Shown one piece after another: positions 48,877 through 57,179 of a stretch of 64,000 nt of DNA; the first letter of the stretch is position 1; each line of letters opens with the position of its first letter. Under the pieces are notes generated by a model. It saw nothing but the letters and a program-made list of their open reading frames with translations. It made no database searches and was not told the DNA's origin. This DNA comes from an uncultured Pelagibacteraceae bacterium. GTDB taxonomy: Bacteria; Pseudomonadota; Alphaproteobacteria; Pelagibacterales; Pelagibacteraceae. Location: positions 186,001-250,000 of the forward strand of contig CACFYB010000001.1 of the NCBI GenBank assembly GCA_902570425.1, in the 5' to 3' direction. Position numbers and translations under genes: made by a program.

Positions 48877-49452
48877 TTATATCAGCTTTTCTAATATTTT
48901 TTTTAAATTTTTGTAATTGAGAGATTTTTCAAACTTTTTATTGTTAATTATTATCGTAGGAGTAGCATTTATCTTAAAGTTTTTAGTGCCTTCGATTCGA
49001 TCATTTAATACAAAATCTTCGATAGTTTTATTAGAAATGCATCTTTCAAAGTTTAAATCAAAACCTTCTTTTTGTATAAAAAATTTAAGGCTGTTATTTA
49101 TATCATCAATTGAGCTTCCTTTTACCCATTTTTGTTGATTTGAGTATAAGCTTTCTAAAATTTCTAAACCTTGATCACTTTTACATTGAGCAATCTTTGC
49201 AGCGTTTAAGGCTGCAATATCAAGAGGAAAATGTCTAAATTCTATCTTTGCCAATCCTGTATCTAAATAATCTTTTTTAAGTTGAGGATAAACATTTTTG
49301 TGAAAATCTGCACAATGGCTACAGGTTAAAGACTCATAAGCTATTATGCTTATCTTTGCATTTTCTTGTCCAGAAACTATACGATTAGTTTCAGCATTAG
49401 CATTTAATGTAAATCCCAAAAGAACTAATATAAATATGAAAATTCTTTTCAT
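48877..49452 (-). CDS. DsbA-like thiol-disulfide oxidoreductase
   Basis: 191 residues with a signal peptide (cleavage likely after ANA, about residue 20). The redox motif CSHC lies in AYESLTCSHCADFHKNVYP (about 38-56), with the cis-Pro region FKINATPTIIINNK near the C-terminus. It resembles DsbA-type periplasmic proteins of the COG1651 group. Which proteins it oxidises or whether it is an isomerase is unknown. Its start overlaps the DUF721 stop by 4 bases. Confidence 0.9.
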   Translation of the reverse strand: MKRIFIFILVLLGFTLNANAETNRIVSGQENAKISIIAYESLTCSHCADFHKNVYPQLKKDYLDTGLAKIEFRHFPLDIAALNAAKIAQCKSDQGLEILESLYSNQQKWVKGSSIDDINNSLKFFIQKEGFDLNFERCISNKTIEDFVLNDRIEGTKNFKINATPTIIINNKKFEKSLNYKNLKKILEKLI

Positions 49453-49937
49453 TTTTCTTTAAAAACTTTTGTTAATTCAATTAATGATTTTTTAATTTTT
49501 TCATTTTTAACATCAAAGATTTTCTTTTGATATCCGTTTTTTGTCACACTGTTCTTATGTGGTTTAAAATCTTTAAAAGTTTTTTGATCATCTTCAAAAC
49601 TTGTAAATTTTATTTTTTCTACTACTGTCTTTCCAAAAAAATTATTCATCCTATCCATAATTTCTTTCTTGGAATATTCTAAATCTACCTCATGTCCTCT
49701 TTTTACCATTATCAGTAAAGTACTTACTCCAAATTTATTTGAATTCTTAAATGATTTTGGATAGCAAACTTTAAAAAGACTCTCTCCCGCTATAATTTTC
49801 CAGTTATTCAATGTTTCCGAATAAACTTGACCTCTATTATTTATTATTTTTTTGATATTTTTTGGCAAAGTGTCTTTTAAGGATCTTAAACCTTGAATGG
49901 TGCTAAATCTCTGCTTAGTATTATTTTTATATTGCAT
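49449..49937 (-). CDS. DUF721/DciA-like protein
   Basis: 162 residues. The N-terminal half fits DUF721: residues about 14-45 of type LRSLKDTLPKNIKKIINNRG, then ETLNNWKIIAGESLFKVCYPKSFK with the W-x-x-I-x-G core and STLLIMVKRGHEVDLEYSKKEIMDRMN. DUF721/DciA proteins load the replicative helicase DnaB in bacteria lacking DnaC. The C-terminal 50 residues are a basic low-similarity tail. The ATG (49935-49937) directly abuts the divergent mutY ATG. Confidence 0.75.
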   Translation of the reverse strand: MQYKNNTKQRFSTIQGLRSLKDTLPKNIKKIINNRGQVYSETLNNWKIIAGESLFKVCYPKSFKNSNKFGVSTLLIMVKRGHEVDLEYSKKEIMDRMNNFFGKTVVEKIKFTSFEDDQKTFKDFKPHKNSVTKNGYQKKIFDVKNEKIKKSLIELTKVFKEK

Positions 49938-49940
49938 ATG
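49935..49940. other. Abutting divergent start codons (CATATG)
   Basis: CAT at 49935-49937 is the reversed start of the DUF721 gene, and ATG at 49938-49940 starts mutY. There is no base between them, so each promoter and any ribosome-binding site must lie inside the other gene, or the mRNAs begin at the start codon. Confidence 0.85.
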
Positions 49941-50918
49941 AAAGAAAAGATAATAACAAAAAAAGTTCTCAAATGGTATGATTTAAATAAAAGATCATTA
50001 CCATGGAGAAAGAAAGTTTCCTTAGAAAGGAAACAATATTATACACTAGTAAGTGAGTTTATGTTGCAACAAACTCAAGTTACAACTGTAATCCCTTTTT
50101 TTAACAGATTTATAAAATATTTACCTTCTATAAATTCTCTTTCAAAAGTTAATGATAAAAAATTAATAAAACTTTGGGAAGGTCTAGGATATTACTCTAG
50201 AGCGAGAAATCTAAAAAAAACTGCGCAAGCAATAATTCAAAATTTTAATGGAAAATTACCTAACAATTCCGAGGATTTATTAACGCTTCCTGGTGTAGGA
50301 AATTATACTGCAAACGCAATTTTAGCTATTGCGTTTAACGAACCTTATATTCCACTAGATGGAAATATAGAAAGAGTTTTAAAAAGATATCTTTATTTAA
50401 AAAAAAAAAAAGAAATTCAAAAAGATAATCTCGTTAAAAAAAAAAAAATATTTGGAACTTCTTTAAGATCGAGTGATTATGCTCAAGCATTAATGGAATT
50501 AGGAGCACTGATATGTAAGCCAATTAATCCAATATGTGATCAGTGTCCAATTAGAAAAAATTGCAAATCTTATAGAAAGAAAGATTTTACCTTAACTAAA
50601 AATGCAAAGAAAAATAGGGACAAATATTTTATCCTTAAAGTTTATAAAAAGGATCAAAAATATTTATTAATTAAAAACACTAAATTTAATTTTTTAAAAA
50701 ATTTATCTATTTTTCCCATGGAAGAATTATCTAATCCCAAAAATTTTAATGAAAATTTAAATTTTAAGATGTCAAATATGAATATGAATATAAAGATTCA
50801 ATATTCTAAAGATAATCAAAAATTTCCCTCGTCTTATTGGTTTGATAGAAAAAAATTAAATAGTTATATGTTACCTTCATTTACAAAAAAAGTTGTTAAA
50901 TATTTAGAGAAAAATTAA
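49938..50918 (+). CDS. mutY: A/G-specific adenine glycosylase
   Basis: 326 residues from the ATG at 49938; an upstream frame to 49893 is antisense to the DUF721 gene. The helix-hairpin-helix LPGVGNYTANAILAIAF and catalytic Asp in EPYIPLDGNIERVL are present. The [4Fe-4S] ligands are intact in CKPINPICDQCPIRKNC (C-x6-C-x2-C-x5-C). The C-terminal NUDIX-like 8-oxoG recognition domain is short but visible. MutY removes A opposite 8-oxoguanine. It shares its last base with the first base of the next gene's ATG. Confidence 0.95.
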   Translation: MKEKIITKKVLKWYDLNKRSLPWRKKVSLERKQYYTLVSEFMLQQTQVTTVIPFFNRFIKYLPSINSLSKVNDKKLIKLWEGLGYYSRARNLKKTAQAIIQNFNGKLPNNSEDLLTLPGVGNYTANAILAIAFNEPYIPLDGNIERVLKRYLYLKKKKEIQKDNLVKKKKIFGTSLRSSDYAQALMELGALICKPINPICDQCPIRKNCKSYRKKDFTLTKNAKKNRDKYFILKVYKKDQKYLLIKNTKFNFLKNLSIFPMEELSNPKNFNENLNFKMSNMNMNIKIQYSKDNQKFPSSYWFDRKKLNSYMLPSFTKKVVKYLEKN

Positions 50919-52057
50919 TGAAAAAAGTTGGTATTATTGGAGCAGGTATTTCAGGACTATTTATTGCTAATTTATTTAAAAGAAATTCAAATTATCAAAT
51001 TACAATTTTTGAAAAAAACAATGCGGTTGATTTAGATGAAAGTTATGGAATTCAGTTATCAGTTAATAGTGTGAAGCTTTTGAACCAAATTGGATTTGAT
51101 AAATTTAAAGATGATAAAAAGTTCAATCCAGATAAAATAAATTTCTATTCTGTTAAAAGCTTTAATAAGATATGTGATTTGGATATTTCTGAATTTAATT
51201 CTCAAGAATGTAAATATACAACTTTAAAAAGGTCTGACTTAGTCAATTTTTTAAAGATGGGTTTAGAGGAGTCAATTAAAAACAATCATAATATTTCGAA
51301 GATAGATCAAGAAAATAAAAAGATTAAACTTAATTTTGAAAACAACGAAATTTTTGAATGTGATTATTTGATAATTTCTGACGGAGTTTTTTCAAAAAGC
51401 AAAAGTCTAATCTTAAATAGTCAAACTCAACCAAGGTTCAATAAAATGTTGGCCATAAGAGGTAAAATACCTAATTCAAAAAAAATTGATTGTAAGAATA
51501 TTTCGATATTTTTAGGTCCTGATTTTCATCAGGTAATTTATCCTGTTAATCCTAGTGGGGATTTAAATTTTATAGCGATATTGAAATATAACCTTTCAAT
51601 AAATGAACAAAAAAACTATTCGTTATTCAATGATGATAACTTTATCAAAAAAATTTTAGATGATATTCCATTAGAGATGAGAGAATTTTTAAATGAAATT
51701 AAGCAATTAAAGATATTCCCAGTATTTATCAGCAATAATTTTTATAAATTAAAAAAAGACAATATTCATTTTATAGGTGATGCTCTTTTTGCCTTCCCCC
51801 CATCATTTGCCCAGGGTGCATCACAGTCAATAGAGGGGGCCTATGAATTATTCAAAAGTATAGAAAACAAAACTGAAAATAGTTTTTTTAAAAATAGAGT
51901 AAGTAAAATTAGAATGGTTAATAACAGATCAAAATTTAATCAATTTGTATTCCATTTATCAAATCCTTTAACTATATTTTTAAGAAACATTTTTTTGAGA
52001 AGATTAGTTAAAAATAAAAAATTTTTAGAAAGTTATCTTGGTAAAATTTATAGATAA
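50918..52057 (+). CDS. FAD-dependent aromatic-ring monooxygenase family protein
   Basis: 379 residues. The FAD motif GIIGAGISGLFIANLFKR (about 4-21), a mid-domain DYLIISDGVFSKSKS (the GD-type motif DxxxxxDGxxS), and the C-terminal IHFIGDALFAFPPSFAQGASQSIEG are the three fingerprints of UbiH/salicylate-hydroxylase-type flavin monooxygenases. The substrate is unknown; ubiquinone-ring hydroxylation is one possibility. It starts at the mutY stop (1-base overlap) and overlaps the convergent ccrM by 10 bases. Confidence 0.85.
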   Translation: MKKVGIIGAGISGLFIANLFKRNSNYQITIFEKNNAVDLDESYGIQLSVNSVKLLNQIGFDKFKDDKKFNPDKINFYSVKSFNKICDLDISEFNSQECKYTTLKRSDLVNFLKMGLEESIKNNHNISKIDQENKKIKLNFENNEIFECDYLIISDGVFSKSKSLILNSQTQPRFNKMLAIRGKIPNSKKIDCKNISIFLGPDFHQVIYPVNPSGDLNFIAILKYNLSINEQKNYSLFNDDNFIKKILDDIPLEMREFLNEIKQLKIFPVFISNNFYKLKKDNIHFIGDALFAFPPSFAQGASQSIEGAYELFKSIENKTENSFFKNRVSKIRMVNNRSKFNQFVFHLSNPLTIFLRNIFLRRLVKNKKFLESYLGKIYR

Positions 52058-53127
52058 TTTTTATGATGAAGAAATTTTTGTCTTAGATTGTCTATTGGCA
52101 CAAAAGAATTGCCTAATTTACAATGCCAATAAGTCCATCCATTACAACTTTCAGCACCCAAAATTGTTGCTGCCACTTTATGAATTGAGCCTTCTGTTTG
52201 AGCATGTTTAATACTGCCATCAGCCATTATTTTTGCACTAATTTTCCTCTTATTGTCAAAAATAGTAGTGCCTGGCTTGATAATTCCCATTTCTACTAAT
52301 GAGCCAAAAGGTATCCTTGGTTTAGATCTATTATTTTGAAGAGTATCTAAGTAATCATCTTCTATAATTATTGATTTTTTTATTCTTTGTTCTGCAGCTT
52401 TAAAATAGGTTTTTTCTTTTTCAATTCCAAAATAATTTCTTCCTAATTTTTTAGCAACTGCTGCCGTAGTTCCAGACCCTAAAAAAGGATCTAAAACTAA
52501 ATCATCTTTATGAGAGGTTGCTAATAAAATTCTGTGAAGTAGAGCCTCTGGTTTTTGTGTAGAATGAACTTTTTTACCATTCTTTTTAAGTCTCTCTGAA
52601 CCATTACAAATTGGCAATTCCCAGTTGGATCTCATTTGAAGATCATCATTTAAACATTTTAAAGATTGATAGTTAAATGTGTATTTCGATTTTTCAGATT
52701 TAGATGCCCAAATCAAAGTTTCATGAGCATTTGTAAAACGTGTTCCCCTGAAATTTGGCATAGGATTTTTTTTACTCCATATGACATCATTCAAAATCCA
52801 AAAACCTAAATTTTGAATTATCGTACCAACTCTGAAAATATTGTGATAACTTCCAATTACCCAAATAGCCCCATTTTTTTTTAAAACTCTTCTACATTCT
52901 CTTAACCATGAATAGGTGAAATCATCATATTTTTTAAAATTTTCAAATTGATCCCATTTATCTTTTACCGCACTTACTTTAGATCTATCAGGTCTGATTA
53001 ATTCACTTTTTAATTGTAAGTTGTAGGGAGGGTCAGCAAAAATTAAATCAAAAGTTTCGTCAGGAATTTTTTTAAGTTCCTTTAAATTATCCCCATTAAT
53101 TAATTTATTTTTAAAATTAAAATTCAT
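52048..53127 (-). CDS. ccrM: CcrM-type GANTC adenine-N6 methyltransferase
   Basis: 359 residues. Motif IV DPPYN is in DLIFADPPYNLQLKSELIRP (about 27-46), the FxGxG motif in LVLDPFLGSGTTAAVAKKLG (near 208-227), and a CcrM-specific C-terminal domain of about 85 residues (KISAKIMADGSIKHAQTEGS and the ILGAESCNGW phrase) is present. It methylates GANTC sites and links cell cycle, replication and transcription in Alphaproteobacteria. Two GANTC sites lie in its own leader (53146-53150 and 53157-53161). Confidence 0.96.
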   Translation of the reverse strand: MNFNFKNKLINGDNLKELKKIPDETFDLIFADPPYNLQLKSELIRPDRSKVSAVKDKWDQFENFKKYDDFTYSWLRECRRVLKKNGAIWVIGSYHNIFRVGTIIQNLGFWILNDVIWSKKNPMPNFRGTRFTNAHETLIWASKSEKSKYTFNYQSLKCLNDDLQMRSNWELPICNGSERLKKNGKKVHSTQKPEALLHRILLATSHKDDLVLDPFLGSGTTAAVAKKLGRNYFGIEKEKTYFKAAEQRIKKSIIIEDDYLDTLQNNRSKPRIPFGSLVEMGIIKPGTTIFDNKRKISAKIMADGSIKHAQTEGSIHKVAATILGAESCNGWTYWHCKLGNSFVPIDNLRQKFLHHKNYL

Positions 53128-53145
53128 TTTTCTAAAAATAAATTA

Positions 53146-53161
53146 GACTCCAAAAAGATTC
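53146..53161. promoter_or_regulatory. Two GANTC sites in the ccrM leader
   Basis: GACTC (53146-53150) and GATTC (53157-53161) are 11 bases apart, centre to centre, and 19-34 bases upstream of the ccrM ATG. In Caulobacter, methylation of GANTC sites in the ccrM leader/promoter affects its expression. Here a similar self-regulation is plausible, but the target's promoter boxes are not clear. Confidence 0.55.
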
Positions 53162-53164
53162 TAG

Positions 53165-53174
53165 GGTCAACCCA
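53165..53174. promoter_or_regulatory. Short palindromic operator-like site upstream of ccrM
   Basis: GGGTCAACCC is a 10-base near-palindrome (GGGT/ACCC arms with a central CA). It lies just upstream of the GANTC pair in the ccrM leader region. No regulator is recognised; it stands out because GC-rich symmetric sites are rare in this DNA. Confidence 0.3.
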
Positions 53175-53231
53175 GGATTGAATTTTTTAGTTTCAAATTG
53201 TGTTAAAATTTTTTATGATAACAATATATTG

Positions 53232-53247
53232 TGTTTCTACGTGAAAC
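53232..53247. other. parS-like inverted repeat with a one-base insertion
   Basis: TGTTTCTACGTGAAAC differs from the widespread parS consensus (TGTTTCACGTGAAACA) by an extra T in the left half and the last base; the right half, CGTGAAAC, is perfect. It starts one base after the rnhB stop. It may be a diverged ParB site or a small hairpin (GTTTC/GAAAC) at the end of the rnhB transcript. Confidence 0.35.
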
Positions 53248-53808
53248 TTACTTTTTTTTATTTATCGGTGAGAAAGACTTTCTATGGTGGATTGTAATAC
53301 CCAATTTTTTCATGGCTTTTAAGTGTTCTTTTGTACCATAACCAAAATTTTTATTCCAAAAATAACCTTTATATTTTTTTCCAAGATTTGAAATTTTATC
53401 ATCACGTGTAACCTTAGCTATAATTGATGCAGCTGAAATAGAGGGAATTTTTTGATCACCTTTAATTATAGATTTTAATTTATAATTTTTCATTTGAGGT
53501 GTTTTATTTCCATCAACTAATATAAGAGAGGGTTTTTTTTTTAATTTTATTATAGCTCTTTTCATCGCTAATAAACTTGCATGCAAGATATTAATTTTTT
53601 CAATTTCTTTAACTGATGCTTTACCGATAGCCCAAATAGAATTTTTTTTAATATATTTTGCTAATATCTCTCTTCTGTTCTTTGTTATTTTTTTTGAATC
53701 TCTTAATTTTTTTTTGTTTATCGTTTTTTTCAGAATGACAGCGGCAGCAAATACTGGCCCTACTAAACTACCTCTTCCAACTTCATCAACTCCAGCTATT
53801 ATTTTCAT
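53248..53808 (-). CDS. rnhB: Ribonuclease HII
   Basis: 186 residues from the ATG at 53806-53808, which overlaps the UDG stop as TAATG; a longer frame to 53865 lies inside the UDG gene. The catalytic motif GVDEVGRGSLVGPVFAAAVI (about 5-24) and the later ILVDGNKTPQ and SAASIIAKVTRD are family hallmarks. It removes ribonucleotides from DNA. It is translationally coupled to the UDG gene. Confidence 0.96.
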   Translation of the reverse strand: MKIIAGVDEVGRGSLVGPVFAAAVILKKTINKKKLRDSKKITKNRREILAKYIKKNSIWAIGKASVKEIEKINILHASLLAMKRAIIKLKKKPSLILVDGNKTPQMKNYKLKSIIKGDQKIPSISAASIIAKVTRDDKISNLGKKYKGYFWNKNFGYGTKEHLKAMKKLGITIHHRKSFSPINKKK

Positions 53809-54527
53809 TAAATCTTTATATTTAGCTCTTGGATTTTTTGTCTGATTTTTTTTAAATCTTCCCAAGAATATTTTTTGTTCTCAGGAAATCTTATTAGATA
53901 GGAGGGATTAAAAGTTATCATGATAGGATAAGTTTTACCTTTTAAAATTATTTCACTCCAACTCCCTCTTTTTTTGGAAATTTTATCATTTAATCCAGTA
54001 ATGGACTCCATCGCCGTACTTCCCATTAATACTATTATGCTGGGATCAATTATCGAAATGTGATCTTTTAAAAATTTTGAATAACGTTTTATTTCTTGAG
54101 TGGATGGTTTTCTGTCAGCTGGCGGTCTGTAATTAATTGAATAAGATAGATATACCTCTTCAATTTTTATATTTATTGCTAGTAACATTTTTTTTAAAAG
54201 CTCGCCATCATCTCCTTGAAAAGCTAAGCCCGTTAAATCTTCTTTATAGCCGGGTGTTTCGCCAACTAACATTATTGAGCTATTTATATTTCCTTTTCCT
54301 AAAACTAAATTTTTAGAGCTATCTTTTAAATTACAATTTACAATTGAATTAATCTTTTTTTTTAATTCCTCTAATTTTTCTTGCTTATCTGAGTAGAGTT
54401 GAGAATTATTTTTTTTTAAAATATTTACTCTATTTATTGGCTTGTTATCAAAAGTAAAATCAGGTTCAAAAGTGTTTATTAATTCCTGATTATATCTAGA
54501 ATTTTGATTTAAGCTCTTTTTAGACAT
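53808..54527 (-). CDS. Uracil-DNA glycosylase, family 4/5-like, lacking Fe-S cysteines
   Basis: 239 residues. Motif A GETPGYKED (89-97) and the downstream GLAFQGDDGELL, RPPADRKPSTQE and IVLMGSTAMESITG match family 4-type UDGs. Two features are unusual. The whole chain has a single cysteine (C65), so the [4Fe-4S] cluster of family 4 enzymes cannot be built. Motif B reads NPSYLIR (207-213) where HPxxL is usual. It may still remove uracil without the cluster or be specialised. It lies directly before rnhB and 5 bases from the divergent TPR gene. Confidence 0.88.
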   Translation of the reverse strand: MSKKSLNQNSRYNQELINTFEPDFTFDNKPINRVNILKKNNSQLYSDKQEKLEELKKKINSIVNCNLKDSSKNLVLGKGNINSSIMLVGETPGYKEDLTGLAFQGDDGELLKKMLLAINIKIEEVYLSYSINYRPPADRKPSTQEIKRYSKFLKDHISIIDPSIIVLMGSTAMESITGLNDKISKKRGSWSEIILKGKTYPIMITFNPSYLIRFPENKKYSWEDLKKIRQKIQELNIKI

Positions 54528-54532
54528 AAAAT

Positions 54533-56224
54533 ATGATTATGCTTTGTAAAATTTTCAAATTTCTTTTTATTTCATTATTATTCTATCAAACGACTGGATA
54601 TTCTAAAAGCAGAAGTTTAAATTATTTTAATTCTAAAGATTTATCAAATTATTTTTCAGGAATTGTGGCTTTGGAGAATAGAAATAATTCTGAAGCTTTG
54701 AAATTTTTTAATTCATCAAAAGTTCTCTTAAATAAACATAATCTTTTTTTAAAAAAATACACAACTTCTTTAGTTTTAGAAAAAAAAGTTTCCCAGGCCA
54801 TTAATGTCATTAAAAATAATAAAGGCAAAGAAAATATTAATTTTTTTGATGCTTACTTACTTCTTATTTTAGATAGTTTAAAAAAAAATGATATACATAA
54901 ATCATATCAATATGTAAATGACGCCTCAAATTTTATTGAGCAAGAAGGATTTGATGCAGCTATTTTAGAAATTTTAAAAGAATATGTTTATACCTTTAAA
55001 GAAAAAAAATTATCAAAAAATAAAAAAAATTTTGGGAATTTGTCTTTCATAGCCGAAACATTTCAAAGATGTTATCTTGATGATCCTAAAACTGGTAATT
55101 ATTTTTCAAATTTAATAAACAAAAATGAAACAGACTATACGAGATATATATATTTTTATTTAAGTTATTTAGTTCAAAAAGATAAATTAAGCGAAGCGTT
55201 AGAAATAGTATCTGAAATTGATTATATAAATTCTACATTATTACTTTCACAAGGCAAGAGTTGGCTTGAAAGTCAAAATTACGATAAATTTAAAAAGGTC
55301 TTTTCATGCCAAAATCATAATCAAATTATAGGTGAATTTTTATTTTTAATCTCAAATCTCTATTCATCCCAAGACGATTTTGAAAAATCAAATTACTATT
55401 TATTTTTGTCGAATTTTTCTAATCCAAATTTTACATACAATTTATCTTTAGTGGCAGAAAATTATTATTTTGATAAGGATTATAAAAAATCAAAAAAAAT
55501 TCTACAAAACTTTAAAGAGGTAGATAAATTTTATTTTTGGTACCGAAAAAAAAAAGAGGCACAAATTATCGCAAAAATAAAAAGTAAAAAAGATTCTTTA
55601 GAGTATTTAAGCTCTGAATTTAGAAAAATAGATAATCCTAATAACAAAATAATTTTTGATATAGCAAATTATTATAAAAATTCTAAAGATTATGAAACTG
55701 CAATTAAATATTACTCTAAATTGATAAAAAGTTTGAAAAAAAATCTACAAATTAGATCTGATATTCTTTACAGAAGAGGTGGAAGTTATGAGAGAAAAGG
55801 GGACTATGAAAATGCTGATAAAGATTTGTTAGAATCATTGGATATAAATCCTGATAACGCATATGTGTTAAATTATTTAGCATATTCCTGGTTAGAGAGA
55901 GATTACAAAATAGAAGAGGCTATTGAAATGTTAGAGAAGGCTTATGCTATTAAAAGTGATGATCCTTATATTATTGATTCAATTGGTTGGGCTTATTATC
56001 TTATCAAAGATTATAAAAAAGCTGAAAAATTATTGAAAAGGGCTGTACAACTGATGCCTTACGATCCAATAGTAAATGATCATTATGGAGATATTTTGTG
56101 GAAACTAGATCAAAAAATTCAAGCAAGGTATTTTTGGAAAAATGTACTTCAAATGGACGATGTAGAGAGTGATATGATTATAAAAATTAATGATAAATTA
56201 CTTAAAGGTCCTAAAAATTCTTAA
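54533..56224 (+). CDS. Exported TPR-repeat protein
   Basis: 563 residues with a signal-like N-terminus (hydrophobic core about residues 7-20). The start is either 54533 or the ATG at 54539; the first has only 5 bases to the divergent UDG start. The C-terminal 190 residues form at least four tetratricopeptide repeats (for example YRRGGSYERKGDYENADKDL and YIIDSIGWAYYLIKDYKKAEKLL). The rest is helical and less regular, and probably also repeat-like. Such proteins act as scaffolds, often at the outer membrane or periplasm. The next gene, ispE, begins 3 bases later. Confidence 0.75.
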   Translation: MIMLCKIFKFLFISLLFYQTTGYSKSRSLNYFNSKDLSNYFSGIVALENRNNSEALKFFNSSKVLLNKHNLFLKKYTTSLVLEKKVSQAINVIKNNKGKENINFFDAYLLLILDSLKKNDIHKSYQYVNDASNFIEQEGFDAAILEILKEYVYTFKEKKLSKNKKNFGNLSFIAETFQRCYLDDPKTGNYFSNLINKNETDYTRYIYFYLSYLVQKDKLSEALEIVSEIDYINSTLLLSQGKSWLESQNYDKFKKVFSCQNHNQIIGEFLFLISNLYSSQDDFEKSNYYLFLSNFSNPNFTYNLSLVAENYYFDKDYKKSKKILQNFKEVDKFYFWYRKKKEAQIIAKIKSKKDSLEYLSSEFRKIDNPNNKIIFDIANYYKNSKDYETAIKYYSKLIKSLKKNLQIRSDILYRRGGSYERKGDYENADKDLLESLDINPDNAYVLNYLAYSWLERDYKIEEAIEMLEKAYAIKSDDPYIIDSIGWAYYLIKDYKKAEKLLKRAVQLMPYDPIVNDHYGDILWKLDQKIQARYFWKNVLQMDDVESDMIIKINDKLLKGPKNS

Positions 56225-56227
56225 ATT

Positions 56228-57070
56228 ATGTATCTTTCCAAAATTAAATCTAATGGCAAAATTAATTTGGCTTTAAATATTACAGGTAAATCTAACAAAT
56301 TACACAAGATTGAGACAGTAGTTGCATTTATTAATTTATATGATGAGATTTTTATAAGAAAAATTAATTCTAAAAATCATCATATATCTTTTCATGGAAA
56401 TTTTTCAAAAAATATTAAGTCAAATAATACTGTTTCTAGATTATTAAAAATTTTGGACCAAAAAGAATTACTAAAACAAAAATTCTATGTAAAAATAATT
56501 AAGAACATACCTCAAAAAGCAGGTTTGGGTGGAGGGTCCATGAATGCTGCAAATATTCTAAAATATTTGATTAAAAAAAATATTATTAAAATTAACAAAA
56601 AACAAATTTTAGAAATTACAAACCTTATAGGCTCTGATGTAATTTTAGGCATGGAAACTACTAATACAATACTAACTTCAAAGAATAAAATAAAAAGATT
56701 TAAGAATTGTAAAAGATTGTATACTTTAATTGTTAAGCCAAGCTTTGGTTGCTCAACTAAAAAAATATATTCTGATGTAAGAAAATTCGATAAGGCAAAA
56801 TTTAATAAACCAAACAGAAAAATGTTTAATTTGAATTTTTTAAAAAAATCGAATAATTCTCTTGAAAAAATTGCATTAAATAGGCACCCAACTCTTAAAA
56901 AATTAAAGTTATATTTGTCACATTTAGAAAAACCAATTTTTGTGAGAATGACTGGCTCAGGTTCTGCTTTAGTTTCTTACTATAATTCAAAAAATCAATG
57001 TGATAATGCTCAAAAACGTTTTAACAAAGATTATAAAAAATACTGGTGTATAAGTTCAAAAACTATATAA
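56228..57070 (+). CDS. ispE: 4-diphosphocytidyl-2-C-methyl-D-erythritol kinase
   Basis: 280 residues of the GHMP kinase family. The ATP-binding motif PQKAGLGGGSMNAANIL (about 95-111) and the C-terminal VRMTGSGSALVSYY (about 240-253) are visible. IspE performs the fourth step of the MEP isoprenoid pathway; ispH lies elsewhere in the window. It starts 3 bases after the TPR gene and is followed by tRNA-Gln. Confidence 0.94.
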   Translation: MYLSKIKSNGKINLALNITGKSNKLHKIETVVAFINLYDEIFIRKINSKNHHISFHGNFSKNIKSNNTVSRLLKILDQKELLKQKFYVKIIKNIPQKAGLGGGSMNAANILKYLIKKNIIKINKKQILEITNLIGSDVILGMETTNTILTSKNKIKRFKNCKRLYTLIVKPSFGCSTKKIYSDVRKFDKAKFNKPNRKMFNLNFLKKSNNSLEKIALNRHPTLKKLKLYLSHLEKPIFVRMTGSGSALVSYYNSKNQCDNAQKRFNKDYKKYWCISSKTI

Positions 57071-57102
57071 ATTTCTTTTTTTGTGTTATACGGAATTATT
57101 AT

Positions 57103-57176
57103 TGGGGCGTAGCCAAGCGGTAAGGCACGGGTTTTTGGTACCTGCATCCTAGGTTCGAATCCTAGCGCCCCAGCCA
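57103..57176 (+). tRNA. tRNA-Gln (anticodon TTG), CCA encoded
   Basis: A full cloverleaf can be drawn. Acceptor TGGGGCG (57103-57109) pairs with CGCCCCA (57166-57172). The anticodon stem/loop is CGGGT-TTTTGGT-ACCTG with TTG at the anticodon, and the T arm is CTAGG-TTCGAAT-CCTAG. The discriminator base is G (57173) and CCA is encoded (57174-57176). It reads CAA glutamine codons. It ends 3 bases before the start of the CCA-adding enzyme gene. Confidence 0.97.
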
Positions 57177-57179
57177 AGT

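Noticed and set aside
53809-53865. Longer RNase HII start inside the UDG gene
   Set aside because: The ATG at 53806-53808 directly precedes the GVDEVGRG motif and makes a TAATG coupling with the UDG stop.
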